This document shows positions 15,501-28,418 of a DNA stretch of 64,000 bases, piece by piece (the first letter of the stretch is position 1; each line of letters starts with the position of its first letter). The position numbers were made by a program, and so were the translations under genes. The DNA comes from Crotophaga sulcirostris (Eukaryota > Chordata > Aves > Cuculiformes > Crotophagidae). A model generated the notes under the pieces. That model ran no database searches and was not told the DNA's origin. It saw only the letters and a program-made list of their open reading frames with translations. The stretch is from NCBI GenBank assembly GCA_013397455.1, contig VYZB01000239.1:992283-1056282 (forward strand). The letters run 5' to 3'.

Positions 15501-15848
15501 GCACTCCAGGGCCCATCCTTGGTCCAAGCACAGAGCCCACTGCAGACCAGGAATCTCACCAACAGGACTAATGCTGAAAATAGCAATGCTTATCACTCAC
15601 CAACACATGCCACATCCCTCGTAAATTCTGCAATGAGTTTGATCTTGAAATACAAAAAAAACCCACAAAACTGTGAAGAACCTGTTCGCAGTTCTTCAGT
15701 GCATGAATACAAATGAGCCCTTTCATTCAGCGAGAACCTGAGCTTCACCCATCTTGATCTGAATTTTCAGTTTGTCAGTAAGCATGGAACTCATTGCACT
15801 GAAGTGATATTTTGAATGTAAGATTTTGTCAGATATTTTCACAGAACC
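6541..15848. other. Non-coding DNA, nothing recognised
   Basis: Ordinary AT-rich intergenic sequence. There are only short open frames without recognisable protein similarity, a small TTTAG triplet repeat near 7740, and a GGATG-rich stretch near 12630. No CR1 end was seen. Confidence 0.55.
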
Positions 15849-15945
15849 ACACAGAATCATAGAATGCCCTGAGTTGGAAGGGACCCAAAAGGATCATCGA
15901 GTCCAACTCCTGTCCCTACACAGCACAACCCCAACATTCACACAG
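15849..15945 (-). mobile_element. CR1 LINE 3' end fragment
   Basis: The + strand reads CACAGAATCATAGAATG followed by CCTGAGTTGGAAGGGACCC and GAGTCCAACTCCTG, the reverse complement of a CR1 3' terminus. The element is therefore on the - strand and truncated at its 5' side, where similarity fades after about 15945. It is the same subtype as the copy at 62828. Confidence 0.88.
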
Positions 15946-16585
15946 CTTAGCAGTAGCCTATCTGGCTTTACCCCTGCTGATGTTCTCCATTTCTTGGCAT
16001 CCTCCTCCCTCCCCAGGCTCATTAGCAACAGCTGGATTGGTTGTCCTGACACCTGGCAAAGGTCACAGGGCACAAGGTGGGTTATCTGCAGCACGCACAT
16101 GCCCTTGTTCTTATTGTATATGACAGCCTAAAGGGAAATTCCTCTTCCACAGCATGTCTGGAGGATACAGTTGAATTCCTTCTCCTGTCTTTGTCCACAT
16201 GTTTAAGTAATGCTTTGGTAGGATCAGTCTTCCTTTTCCCCTTCCTTTTATGATGCTATCTGCTATACATTTGTGCTCTAGCAATCAAGCCTACCTTATA
16301 ACATACCACGTGAGAAGAGTGAGGGCCTGGTGCTGCTCTCATGGAAATGATCGGAAATCCTGCCACTGATGGGAATTGTTCCTATGATAGCTTCATCAGC
16401 AGAATCTCCACTGGCACAGGGTTTTATATTAGCTTCTCCATTCTTTTAGTGGGATACACCCCCACTCCCTTCAGCTCTAAACCTGAATTCAGAGATTTGC
16501 ATTATCTTACTGGCCTTTATTGTCATTATCTTTCAGATATATATGATCTGTCTGAAAGATCAAAAACATTGCATGAACAACCTTA

Positions 16586-16672
16586 TCTAGCAGACCTTGT
16601 CCCTGTCTGTGGCAGGGGCAGAGGAACTGGATGGGCTTTAAGGTCCCTTCCTACCTAAACCATTCTAAGAGA
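16586..16672 (+). mobile_element. Short CR1 LINE 3' end fragment
   Basis: Contains TGGCAGGGGCAGAGGAACTG, then TTTAAGGTCCCTTCCTACC and AAACCATTCTAAGA, the sense-strand 3' terminus of CR1. Only about 87 bp remain, which fits the usual 5' truncation. Confidence 0.85.
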
Positions 16673-19600
16673 AACACTTCACTCATGTTAGGGTTAGGTC
16701 AACCAATTAATACTGCTAATAAGCTATAAGACTTTTCACCACCTCATCTATGAATCCAAGCCTACAATGAAACAGTCTATATTGTCTATTCACTCTGTAC
16801 TGTCAATGTTAGCAGGGGTTAAGCTGCCATTAAAACATAGTGCTACACTACACACATTTTAGTATCATCCAAATTATCAACACGCTCCACCCAAAACATG
16901 TATCCAGTACAGAAATTAAGAAGAGAGGGCAGAAAGTGGAGAGCACAAAAAGCAGGAATGCTTATTGTGATAGGTTCATTTTATAAAGACAAGAATATTA
17001 ACTTGACAGTGACCAGGCTCTGCCATCAGTAGCACCGTTTAACAAACACATCTGCTTTGTATGCCAGTTTTGCCAGCAGCAGCCTTGGTGAAAGTTTAGG
17101 ATTAGAATAGATACTGAATCCTCCAGTAATTGCACTTGGAGATGACTTAAGTTTCAAACAGGAAGCAAAGGGCGCATTTCTCTTTGGAATATATCACGTC
17201 ATTTCCCTGCTGTGCAATGGTGAGCTGTATTACCTGCCTTATATGGATTGATCTTTGCCTCTTTCAGTGAAGAGAAAGGCTTCATTCACACAAGGAAGGG
17301 GTTTTCAGTGCCTATGAGCTGCAGGAGAAATAAACATTCCACTTACACAGTCACTAGCTAAGGAGAAAAAAAAAATTCCCATCTCGGCTTAAGAAAGATC
17401 TCTAGCTGTGTTTCAGATTCAGGCAGCAAACCCACAAGTGCAGCACTGCTGTGACTAAGAACTTCCCAAACAGTCAGGTTACTTTCAAGCTGCCAGTTCC
17501 TGGGGGGATGCCAGCTGCTCCCCAGTGCTCACCATACCAAGCTCAGCAGGGCACCAGCAGCAGCAGAGATCCTGAGAAGGCCTGTGAGCAGAAATGTCCC
17601 TGGCACAGCCAGCTGGAAGCCCCCAGCACTCACTTTTATCATTTTCACAAAGACTTCTCACCAGATGTAAACAAAAACAGGGACTGCCTTGAAACACGGT
17701 CCCTCCTGCAGCCACACCTTGAAACAGGGTCACTCCAGTGTGTTGAACGAGCACCTACTACAGTCGCACTCATGAAGCAAATTCTCCTTGGGTTCAGGTT
17801 CCCTCATTGTCTCTGAGCTGGGGCTATAAATTCATCAGAATAATGACTTGTAAAGACAGCGCATAGATAATGGAGCAAAGCACAACACGATGCTGTGTTA
17901 AATCACAATCCCTCCCACACAGAAACAAATTCATACAGAAAAAAAGTCTAGCTTCAAAACAAGTCACAACACCTACAACATCTTTCCTCATCTTTTTAAA
18001 CTCCCTTGTGTCTGAGGCCTGAATTTTTAGGCCCTTCAGCTTCCCTTTATCAGCACTGTAAGCTAGAAATTTGCTTCCCTAGCTTTATTTTGATTTGCTG
18101 ATGAGATTTTCCAGACAAGAGCAAAGCCGTAACTAAAAATATTGAAAGGCTCATTGTAAATTCATAAGAGCAGTAATAATATCATTTGTATCATCTCACA
18201 ACACATGGAGACTATAACAATGGAAATGTTCCAGGAAAAGACTGTAACTATAGGGGTGGGCAGAAAAGGTCTTAAAGTTAATTAAGCCTGGTCTGGCAGT
18301 CTAGTTGAATAAGGGCAGGAAATCGAGAAGAATGAACTGACATTTGAATTAGACATTTAAAAAGGGAGAAAAATACTGAATACTAATACCAAACAAAATA
18401 CATCCAGACACACCCTGTTTTTCTAGCCTCTTGCCCAGCCAGAAAACAAGAGATTTATGTATATGTACATGCTTGCTTTATCTACCACAACATTAATTTT
18501 CAGAGGAAATACTGAAGCATTCAGTTACCCAGTAGAATTAACTGGACAAAGAAATCAAACACACAGCCAGCTAAAAATGGTTTCTTTGCTTCAGATTACT
18601 GTTAGCACAATAAATATCAATTACTGTGACCTGTGCATGACGCTTATGTTTGAGACAGATACTTTTGCTCTTGAGCTTTTGTTGAAGGAAAATGTCAAAA
18701 AAAATCTTATCTGCAGTAAACACAGCTACATTGTACCTTAAAAAAAAATAAAATATTTATGGTATGCAGCTCCTCAAAGGATGGGGACTTTTCCTTAATT
18801 AATGCTACTCAGTTGGAGCGCTGTGTTAGGAAGCCTCTCTAATATTAAGGCTTTCTCTGGAAACAAAGAGAAAGTGAAAAAAGTTCTATAATATATTATT
18901 CTTGTAGTGTACCTTATTTTGTTTCAGCTTGGCCAAACTCTTACACATTAGGTGGCAGCTTCGGCTGATCTGTGTGTACAACAGAGCTAACCAGGGGCCA
19001 GGACCAAAACAGACCCATTCAGAAGTATGCACACAATGTATTGTAGGAAACAAAGCTTCTGGGTAGAGAGGCTTGAGAAACCTTTCAAATGATCACAAAC
19101 ATCTCCAACACACCCAAACTGTTCCACTTCTGTGCTGGGATGAGCCAAATAATTTTTGGAGGATTCCCTTGGCCCTTTTTCATCCAAACCCCTGCTCCCC
19201 AAAAATCAAATGTCATCATCTGAGTGTGCAAGGCACTGGGGGTGCGGGAGGCTCAGCACTGGGACATGTGCACCTCTGCCTTTCCTACCAGAGCCATCAC
19301 ATTGTGCACTAAACAAATGGAAAGTGGCTCCAAGCAAGCGAGAAAGAAGCTGGATCTACAGCGGTGTAAATATACCACGGAGACTGACAGAGACTCAGTC
19401 ATTCCTCAGTCAATAAGTACACCTGACCACAAGATGATCCTGGAAACCACTTTTTGGCATCAAGGAAGAGAACAATTTATTTGCCTGTCTGTAACACTGG
19501 CATTTCATCACTATTTTCAGCATCTGTCTATCAATAATTAACCTGGATGAGAACTATTTACCTCTTAGCTTTATATTTTGGACAAAGAACTCAGAGGGGA

Positions 19601-21484
19601 AAATGTTTGCATTTCTAAACTGTGTACTCAGGGTTCATCCCACCCATCTTACCAGCTCATTTCAGAACAGAAGGGCTGCATTCTATGCAAAGTTAACCCC
19701 CCAAAATAGCTCACATTTCAACAACATTTGGCAACTGTCATCAAGAGACGTGTGGCCAAGAACAAATTTTGTATCATTTAATTGTTAGTTTAACAAAAAA
19801 ATGAAATCACAAAGCAAATAAATTACATTGGTCATAGGTCCCACAAGCTTTCTGACTTTAATAAACAGAATGCTCTACATCAACAAAGCACAGAATCTAT
19901 ATGACACAATGATGATGAGGTGTTAACATTCTGTACCAACACACAAACTCTGCTTGTGGGTTTGAGCATCCTCACTAAACACCAGAATATTCCTGCTTCT
20001 TAGGAGTCATTCAGCTCTCATGTACGTGCTCCCAAAGCTCAGAAGCTGTGAAGATATATAGGGGAGCAGCTGATCTCCTTAAATTCAATGCTGTCAATGC
20101 TGTCAACAACTAAGAGAAAGCCAAAATCTTCTGTTTATGATAATGTATCCATTTGTTTTGAAATAGTGTCACAAATTGGCTTAATAATTTAATCACAATT
20201 AAGCTTCAAAATATTTAGTGGCTGGGTTTACACTGGGCACTGTGCTTAAGCACATTTTATCCCTTGTATTTTGTACTAACCTATTTGTATGTGAAGAAAA
20301 AGGCTTAATGCATGGAGAGACTGGATAATATCACTTGTTCCTTCTATGAAGCATTTTAATCCATTTTAGGGTCCCTTCAGGGAAAGTTTCTGTAGTAAAG
20401 CATTATATGACTACAGTAGCATGGTCAGAGCAAGAACTCTTTAGCAGCACCAGAACAGATATATTTCAGTGCTTCATGTACTGTACCTGTGCAGTTTCAA
20501 ATTGGTTATCATCAACTCTCAAGTATCTCTACAGCCTCTGTGATGACAAATAACATCATCATGAAAAACAAGTAAAGGCATTGATTCTGCACCTGGGGTG
20601 ATACATGATCTGCATGCTGAGAGTATGAAATGAGGAAGGTTCTTAAAACTCACCAAATGATTTTGAGTGGCTCTAATAGACCTTCACATGTATTTCTCTC
20701 TGGGAAGAGGTAGAAGGCCAGCAGTTTTACTAAGACTGGTGGATTACTTGCTAGACATACCAGGATGCTCACATGAAAGGAAAACAGCTACCCCTTAAAA
20801 CAACTACACTGCATAACTGATCTGATGAGAAGAAACTAGTCGACTCTCACCACTCATTTTAATGCAAATATTATTTTACCTTCATCATATCATCTATGCC
20901 ACAGCAAACAACCCTCCCTTAAACAGTGCAGTCATTTCAACAGAAGTGATTCAAGAAATATGAATTATCCAGTCCAAAAAATAATGCTTCCCTGAAGTCC
21001 ATGATGAAACCAGCCCAGTAACTAAAATATGTATTTAATTTGCTTCTCAATTATCAGATTTGCAAGTAAGAAACTCGGATAAAAAACAGGTCACTGTAGA
21101 TTGATAGAAAAAATATTTACTTAAAGATTAGAATAGGAATTACAGCTTGTGCACAACGAAACACAGTCCCTATTGGTTGGATAACTTAACTGTGTAATAT
21201 TTTTAACATGCAGCATAACCCCCACCACCCCCCTCCAGCTTCTCTCCAGTCTGTGTTGAAGTTATACATACTACACAGGTACATAGAGATACAGCTACAT
21301 GTTTTATTAGATTGTGTACGGGATTGATTTCCACCAGCAAAAAATCTCCTCAGCTCTATGATGTACAGTGCTGTAGCACCAACATGAGGGACTGAACAGC
21401 ACCAAATGCAGACAGGAGCTCTCACAACCCTGAGTGACATGGGGGACTTTTTAAAGTAGCGAGTTTAGTTAAGATATTGCTGAA
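16673..21484. other. Non-coding DNA, nothing recognised
   Basis: AT-rich sequence without recognisable coding or repeat content. A 121-codon open frame at 17451-17816 shows no family features and no splice support. Confidence 0.55.
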
Positions 21485-21680
21485 GTAGCTATTCATTCAA
21501 AGGTTTCATCACAAGTATAAAATGTCATTTTACAATCAGTTTTCAGGCAGGTACTCGCACTCCAGATTGTTTAGTCATCAAAGTGGCTATTTACTCAAAG
21601 GTACTAGCATGCATATAAAAAGTCATTTTATGATCAGTTTTCAGGTAGGCATTTGCACTATGAACTGTTTAGTCATCAGT
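21485..21680. repeat. Two diverged 98 bp tandem copies
   Basis: Unit 1 is 21485-21582 and unit 2 is 21583-21680. They align base for base without gaps, about three quarters identical by hand. Shared blocks include CTATT...CTCAAAGG-like ends, GTCATTTTA, ATCAGTTTTCAGG and TTTAGTCATCA. The repeats are direct and abutting; no third copy is evident. This is an old local duplication rather than a known transposon. Confidence 0.85.
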
Positions 21681-23261
21681 GGAAACCACTTCTCAGATGT
21701 ATAAAATCGACATAAGGACAATCAAAAACACAATACCAGGTAGTCAGGCAGTAGACCCATTTAAATCAGCTCAATAACCTGGAAACCAAAAAGCAGCACA
21801 GCATTCTCAGGAAATGCCTACTTTAAAGTGAATCACTGTGCACTGCTGAGGATGTGTCACAAGAGAGATTTTATAAGAAATCAGAGAAACACTGAGTAAC
21901 CACCCGAAACAAATCCTATCTGAAAATGCAACCAAGTCCAATGTTGCACAATTCACTGAGATGTCTTTTTTTAAAGTGATGTTACTAAAGTTTGAAGACC
22001 TATCCTAGTTCCCATTCTCACTGCACTCACTCCGTGTCCTCAACTCTTCTGTGTAAGCCCACGGGAGCGGAGCAGGATCGCGTTTGTTCGACCTAGATGC
22101 CAAGCAAAAAGCGGAGTGCAGGTAACAATTCTCTATGTGACCCCTTTGCTGCCGCATTTCCCTGGGTTTCTCAGAAGCTGCTTAGAGCAATGTTGTTTAA
22201 TTATGAGATGAACAAACAGGGAGAACAAAATCTGAGGCTGTTGTTGCTCCTGACCCTGGTCCAGTGGCAGGAGATGGCAAACACATTGAAGCCTTCAGTG
22301 CTTCGAATCTACCTTTTGAAAGGGATGCTGCTTTTGATCCAGCTGCAGCACTCTCCACAGGAAAATGAGGAGGCTTCATCCATTCACTTTTGCACAGCCC
22401 TTTAAGGTCTCTGCAAGGCAGCATTAAGTATTCCGACAAATATATTCTTTTAATAATGTTCTACCTGCTTACCAAACACATTCCCTCTACAGAGCAAGCC
22501 AAGCATGTGTTAACTACACACAATGCAAAGAGAATGAGAATTCATCCCCCTCCTGTGCTTGGGATATTACCTTTCTACTGCTTACTGCTTACTGCATTCA
22601 CACATTTACCTTTGGCCTCAAACATTGCATAGATTGGAAATCAATGTTAAAGACAGATTCTGTACAGCAGGGTTGTTCTGGGTCATTTTGTTACTTGACA
22701 CTAGGTCAGATTATGCTCTATATATCACAGCTTCACTGAGCACAGTAATTTTGGGTGTGTTGAGATCATGTATCAAAGTAGATTTTTTGCATCTGAACAA
22801 AAATTTAATTTTGAAGTGTTGCCTGCTTTGTATTGTAGGGTTTAATCTGCTGCAATTACAACAGAATTTTTTAGACAGACTAACTTAGGAATACTGGGGA
22901 GGATGCAGCAGATAGCAGTGAGAAAGACAGTCAGAAAACACTTCTTAAACTAAACTAAAGCTATCCAAAGTCAACTTTTCTGCCAAAACATTTGCCAACA
23001 AAATTTTCTCAGTTTTCTTTTTCTTTTAGCACATCCAGCCCACCTCCACAGTCATGCATTCATCCCGGCACCCCACTCCAGACGCACCACAGGGCCAGGT
23101 CCTGCACATTCAGCCCCAGCCGGGGTGGGCCATGCTGGGCAAGCGCTCTCCTGTGAGCTCTATGTTTCTCCCAGTTGATTCAATGCAGTATTTCAGATAT
23201 TTAGTGTTCCCTCTATTTACTCAGCTGCAGGCATGACAGCTGAGGTTTGATTAATAAGGAT
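21681..23261. other. Non-coding DNA with a small CpG cluster
   Basis: Mostly AT-rich. Around 22062-22115 there are about six CpGs in a short space, followed by a donor-like CAG|GTAACA at 22131. A short CTTACTG direct repeat lies near 22580. No coding segment was recognised. Confidence 0.45.
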
Positions 23262-23586
23262 AGAATCATGGAATGGTTTGGATTGGAAGGGACCTCAAAG
23301 CCCACCCAGTTCCACCCCCCTGCCATGGGCAGGGACACCTCCCACTGCATCAGGGGGCTCAAAGCCCCATTCAACCTGGCCTTGAACACCTCCAGGGATG
23401 GGGCAGCCACCACTTCTCTGGGCAACCTAGGCCAGGGCCTCCCCACCCTCACAGCAAAACATTTCTTGTTAAGATCTCAACTCAGTCTCCCTCTTTCAGC
23501 TGAAAACCATTCCCCCTCATCCTGCCCCTGCACGTGCTGATTAAGAGCTCTTCCTCAGCTTTTCTGTAGCCCCTTTCAGTACTGAC
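23262..23586 (-). mobile_element. CR1 LINE, 5'-truncated copy
   Basis: Begins on the + strand with AGAATCATGGAATGGTTTGG, continues through GCCATGGGCAGGGACACCTC and GGGGCAGCCACCACTTCTCT, and fades after CCCCTTTCAGTACTG. This is the reverse complement of the CR1 3' region, so the element lies on the - strand. The open frames here are repeat-derived. Confidence 0.93.
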
Positions 23587-26358
23587 CAGAAACAATAAAA
23601 TTTCTAGTACTGTGGAAAGGAATAGATATGTTCCATATTCCTGATTTATCAGTCTTTTTGTTAATATTTTCTCTTTTGATGAAACTCTTATTTTCACATG
23701 AGATTTTTCATTTTCATTTACATTGTTCAGATTCCAACCAATATCCTGTAAGCAAAAATAATCATTACATTTCCAGCTCAATCATCAATAATCACTTCCA
23801 GCTTTCCTCAAAACCAGGTATGCAAATTAGTTAAACAATATTAGCATAAAGCTTTTATTTCTTCTCAGCTGTATGATAGTCACTTTAGGCAAATTTCTCT
23901 CTTAGAATGTTCCTTACCACTATTTATATAATTATTGTTGGTTTTCAGATGCTGAAATGTAAAAATTCCTTAAGATTAGCATAAGATTTTAGTCCAATCA
24001 ACCAAAAATAAATCATTTCAACTACAACTGTTTGTTCATTAACCACTCTCCATACAGAAACCTGGTTTAACTTCTACTTAATATGCAAGCATGGAACAAA
24101 TTTCTTTGCTAACTAACTTAACCTCACATAAGCATTAATACACATTATTAGAGTGAGGAATAAGCCAGATAAGAGGCAAATAACAGAAAAAAACCCCACA
24201 AATGTTCATAAGAATATTTCATCAAATGAGTTTGCATTACATGGACACCTTGTTTATATTAGATGCTCATCACCGTTACTGCTGATTACTTATTAAAAGA
24301 ACTTGTAAAATTCAAGCTTTTAATGAGTACAGTATTGTCTCTATCTCCACCTGACATTTTTTTAATAATTACTCCCAATCTGCAAGCAGAAACTACACCG
24401 CATGAGTTATATGTCCCATAAATCAGTTTGAATACCCCAATTTCTCAGTTAACTGTCTCTATTACCTTGCAGACCAAGAGTTATGTGCTAAAATAATTCA
24501 ACACATAAAATGAATAATGTTGGTGAAAAACCCATCATTTGCTGAAAGAAAATTTAAGAGGAAAGCAAGAAACTTAGCTATTTGAATAAACCATTCCCTT
24601 GCTAACTTCAAGGAACATTTATGGCCCCTGCTTCAATTGTAAGAAGTTTGAATTATTGATCTAACTAGTTAGAGACAGAGGGGTCACTGGAGACTGCATG
24701 TTCAGGTAGACCCCTGGTGGGACCTCACGGCAGGATGCCAGGGAGAGCCACAAAGGGACAGAGCAGTCACAGCACACGCTGTGCTGTCCCCTGTCCAGAG
24801 CCCTGTGGCCACAGGGTCAGTACTCAGAAGGGCGCATGTTCGTTCCTCTTCTGAGTCCTGGCTGCCACAGTGGACATGAGAAGAAATAAAAAGCCAATCT
24901 CCACATGTCATCTGCCTGTCACCCCTCAGACATCTTCTTGCTTCTGAATCCATGGGAATGCATTCCCCTGTTCAGACACGGGGATATCTCTCTTCTGCTC
25001 CTACCTCTGGCATTCCAAATGAGTTCTGCTAGAAAGGAAACCTATCATGGCCAGAAAAAGAGGAAGTGTTTAGTACAGCTTGTCAAGAGCTCACATCCAT
25101 GGAACATGGCCTTCACACCAGGACAGTGCCCTTATCCAGTTACTGCTCGGCAGGGTCCTGCTGCTGAAGTGTTTGTATGTGCTGCCAAAGAAGGGTATTC
25201 TTAAACATCATGAAGAATTCAGCTACGGATTCAACAGCAACAGACTTCCAGCTGCCAAATGGAAAACTTGCCTGGTATCATAGAGGAAGCCTTCTCAGAG
25301 TCAGACTGTCCTGCAGAGCAATGCACATCAAATGTTCCTAGGAAAGACAGCAGGCAAAGTGCTCAAGTGTGCAGTGTAAGATGCCAAACACAAAGCACTC
25401 ATTTCCTGCAAGAGGCTCTTCTGTCTCTGTCAGTGTTCAACAGTGCATACCAGAGGACAGACCAAACTCCATCAAACTGCTCATAAAGGAATGTTAACTC
25501 ACCAAGGAGGCCGGACAGGTATAAGCAGGGAATCCATTAAAGAGGGGTTAAAGGAAGTGAAGCCACCTTAAAAGCTCAGAACACAAAGACAGATCCACTG
25601 AGCGGAAGGGGCAGCTTAATTTTCAGCTGAAATGTGCATATGTTTAAAAAGATTCAGTCTGGCACTTTTCTGTATGAATGCCCAAGCTTTCAAACAAGGT
25701 CTGAACTGTGAAATCTGTACAGGCCACCTACTGCAAAGGAGAGCTTGCATTTGCTGCATGGATCCTCAGGAATAATCAGGATATTACCACAGCCCCAGAG
25801 CTCCTATACAGATACCAGTACACTCGTTCTGAATTTGAGCCTTCAGTTTCTGATAAGCAGTGCCCCTGTGTGAGGATGCCAAAGGTTCCAGAGCTGCTGT
25901 TACTAGGAATCACCCTCAGCAACAGCTGGAGAAGTATCCTGAGGAGCTTGACAGAGAGCAAAGCAGGCTCTAAAAAGAGAAGGAAATACTAGTAAAATAT
26001 CACTGGGAAGACATAGAACTTCTCACAATGCAGATTTATACTGAGAGCGGTATGCTTTAGTGGAGATTTGACTACTGAAGTTAAAAATGCTTTCTGCAAG
26101 GATGTATCACTTCCAGGGAAATGAATGGCAACTGCAGTGGGCAACGTTGTCACCAGTTTTCCTAACAAAGCTCTTCACTGCAGCAGTACAGGTGATCTCC
26201 ACTGCACCAGACCAGCAAGAGAAAATTACTTTTTAGACACCACAGTCTGGGTTTTCCAAAACTACAGTTTGTACTAGTTGACATTAACCGACTGGTTTTC
26301 TTGAGTTATCATGTTTTGTAACTTCATGAATAAAAGACAGATTTATGCAATCTCAACA
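23587..26358. other. Non-coding DNA, nothing recognised
   Basis: AT-rich up to about 24650, then moderately GC-richer to about 25970 with several short open frames. No conserved protein, RNA gene or repeat terminus was recognised. Confidence 0.5.
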
Positions 26359-26768
26359 GAATCACAGAATCAGGGAATGGTTTGGATTGGAAGAAAGGAC
26401 CTTAAAGCCCATCCAGTTCCAACCCCCCTGCCATGGGCAGGGACACCTCCCACTGCATCAGGGGGCTCAAAGCCCCATCCAGCCTGGCCTTGAACACCTC
26501 CAGGGATGGGGCAGCCACCACTTCTCTGGGCAACCTGTGCCTGGGCCTCACTACCCTCACAGGAAAACATTTCTTCCTAAGATCTCATCTCAATCTCCCG
26601 TCTTTCAGCTGAAAACCATTTCCCCTCATCCTATCCCTACACTCCCTGATCAAGAGCCCCTCCCCAGCTTTCCTGGAGCCCCTTTCAGTACTGGGAAGCT
26701 GCCCGAAGGTCTCCCCAGAGCCTTGTCTTCTCCAGGCTGAACAACCCCAGCTCTCTCAGCCTGTCATT
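26359..26768 (-). mobile_element. CR1 LINE, 5'-truncated copy
   Basis: Starts GAATCACAGAATCAGGGAAT and matches the 23262 copy through the CCATGGGCAGGGACACCTCC block. It extends further, past TCTCCAGGCTGAACAACCCC to CTCTCAGCCTGTC. Orientation is minus. It carries relics of the region downstream of CR1 ORF2. Confidence 0.93.
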
Positions 26769-28216
26769 GAATCATATCAATGCCTTCCAGTTTCCAGTTG
26801 TAAAATGTTCACATACACAAATAAGACAAAATCTCACTCATTTAACTAAAAATATTCAGAGTCAAACTAAGTGTACGGAATACAAAAACTAGACAAATAA
26901 AAAAGTTTTATATGAATCCAGAAAACCATATAAAACACAGCCATTAAAAAGCAACTTCAAAGACACCATATCAGGTCACTTCCTACACAATCACAATGGA
27001 GAAGGAAGGATCCTCAGCTTATGTGCAACACTGTAGAAGAGAGAAAAGTACAGGAAAACAGAATTTCATGGTAAATAAGATCTTTTTCCTGACGATGATT
27101 CTGCACCACAGGATAACACTGATTGCCTAGTTACCAAAGAGTAATTCTGGAAACGTCTCAGCATCTTCCTGCCAAAAATATTAATTTTCTCTCACATTCA
27201 GCAACCTGTGCGATGTCAACTTCTCTATCACAATTAAGGGGTTTATTTTTGATGTGCATGCTGACAGCTCCCAAAAGCTAACGGAAAGTAATTTATGTGT
27301 AATTTAAACTCTGATTATTTGAGTGTTAAAATTCCCTGACAGTCTTTATATTGGGAAGGGGAAATTTAGTAAGAAAATGAATCAGCTTTGCTACATTGAA
27401 GTAACTTCTCAATGTGATATGAAGATCAGGTCTAAAGTTTGCCAACATTAACACATGATGCAAAAACATGGTTTCACCTGAGAATAATTTCACACATTAT
27501 TATTTTGTAGATAGTAAAATCTGAGAATACAGGATAATGGAACTTTGTGTATGTCTTCAAACATTTCAAAATACAAGGAACTGAATCAATAAATTAGCTC
27601 TCTGAGCAAAATAATTTGCTACATTGTACTTGGAATTGATTGAAAAGTTCACATGAATCATTTTTTCCATAAAAACTAGATTTCATTCTAAATCAATATT
27701 TTCCATATGAGGATATTGACTACAGTATATTTTGTGTCAGGCCGAGTCTAAACATTGTATTTGGGTTTGTCAAGCTGGAACAGTTCATTTCAAGTTGAGT
27801 TAACGTAACCTGATCTGGCTCAGCCTTTGTGTTGCTTCTCACAGCAACTCCCCAGGAGCTACGCTTTGCAGCTGGACTACACTTCCCGTGGTGATCTCCG
27901 CTATCGAATCTCCTCTGCAGTTTTACAGTAACTCAAGTGGATGCTGGCTTTTATGTTAGCATTCAAAACTTGCACACTTTTTATTGCTTTGAAACAGTTT
28001 AGCTGGGTTTACAACTGCAGTATCACCTAGTTGAAACTGTTTGATGGCAGAAGGAAGCCTGATATTTCACATTTTGATTCTAAGGCAGATGAAAAGAAAT
28101 ACAGAAAGTAACTAAACCTCCCTATAGAAGCAAAGTCCATTTCTATATATGCTCTGTCTGATTAATCTGATTCTGTGGTTATTTACATAGTTTTCATACT
28201 TTACATTACCTTCTAG
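26769..28216. other. Upstream flank or intron 1 of CDH5, no coding content
   Basis: AT-rich until about 27780. Then comes a GC-richer stretch (27830-27950) containing ACTACACTTCCCG, an ETS-like core, before the CDH5 coding acceptor. Whether this is promoter, intron 1 or an enhancer cannot be decided from sequence alone. Confidence 0.45.
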
Positions 28217-28418
28217 GCTCCAGAAGAAGATGAACCACCTTATTCTACTTCTCCCATTATTCTTGGCTCCAGCATTTGCTGACAAAGAAAGCCAGAAAAC
28301 AAACCAAAACTTTTCTTCAAACAATGCCAGTCATAAACGACTGAAGAGAGACTGGATATGGAACCAAATGCACATCAAAGAGGAGATTGATACTCCATTA
28401 CCGCACCATGTTGGCAAG
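28217..28418 (+). CDS. CDH5: CDH5 first coding exon: signal peptide, propeptide, start of EC1
   Basis: The acceptor TTCTAG ends at 28216. Thirteen bases of 5' UTR precede the ATG at 28230, and the donor AAG|GTAAAA follows 28418. It encodes residues 1-63: a leucine-rich signal peptide (about 1-17), a 23-residue propeptide with two sequons (N27, N32), the furin-type site RLKR, then the mature N-terminus DWIWNQMHI, nearly identical to the human protein. The exon ends in phase 0 at HHVGK. An acceptor so close to the ATG implies an upstream non-coding exon 1, as in mammals. Confidence 0.95.

Noticed and set aside
17451..17816. 121-codon open frame
   Set aside because: No family features, no splice context, and an ordinary length for this composition.
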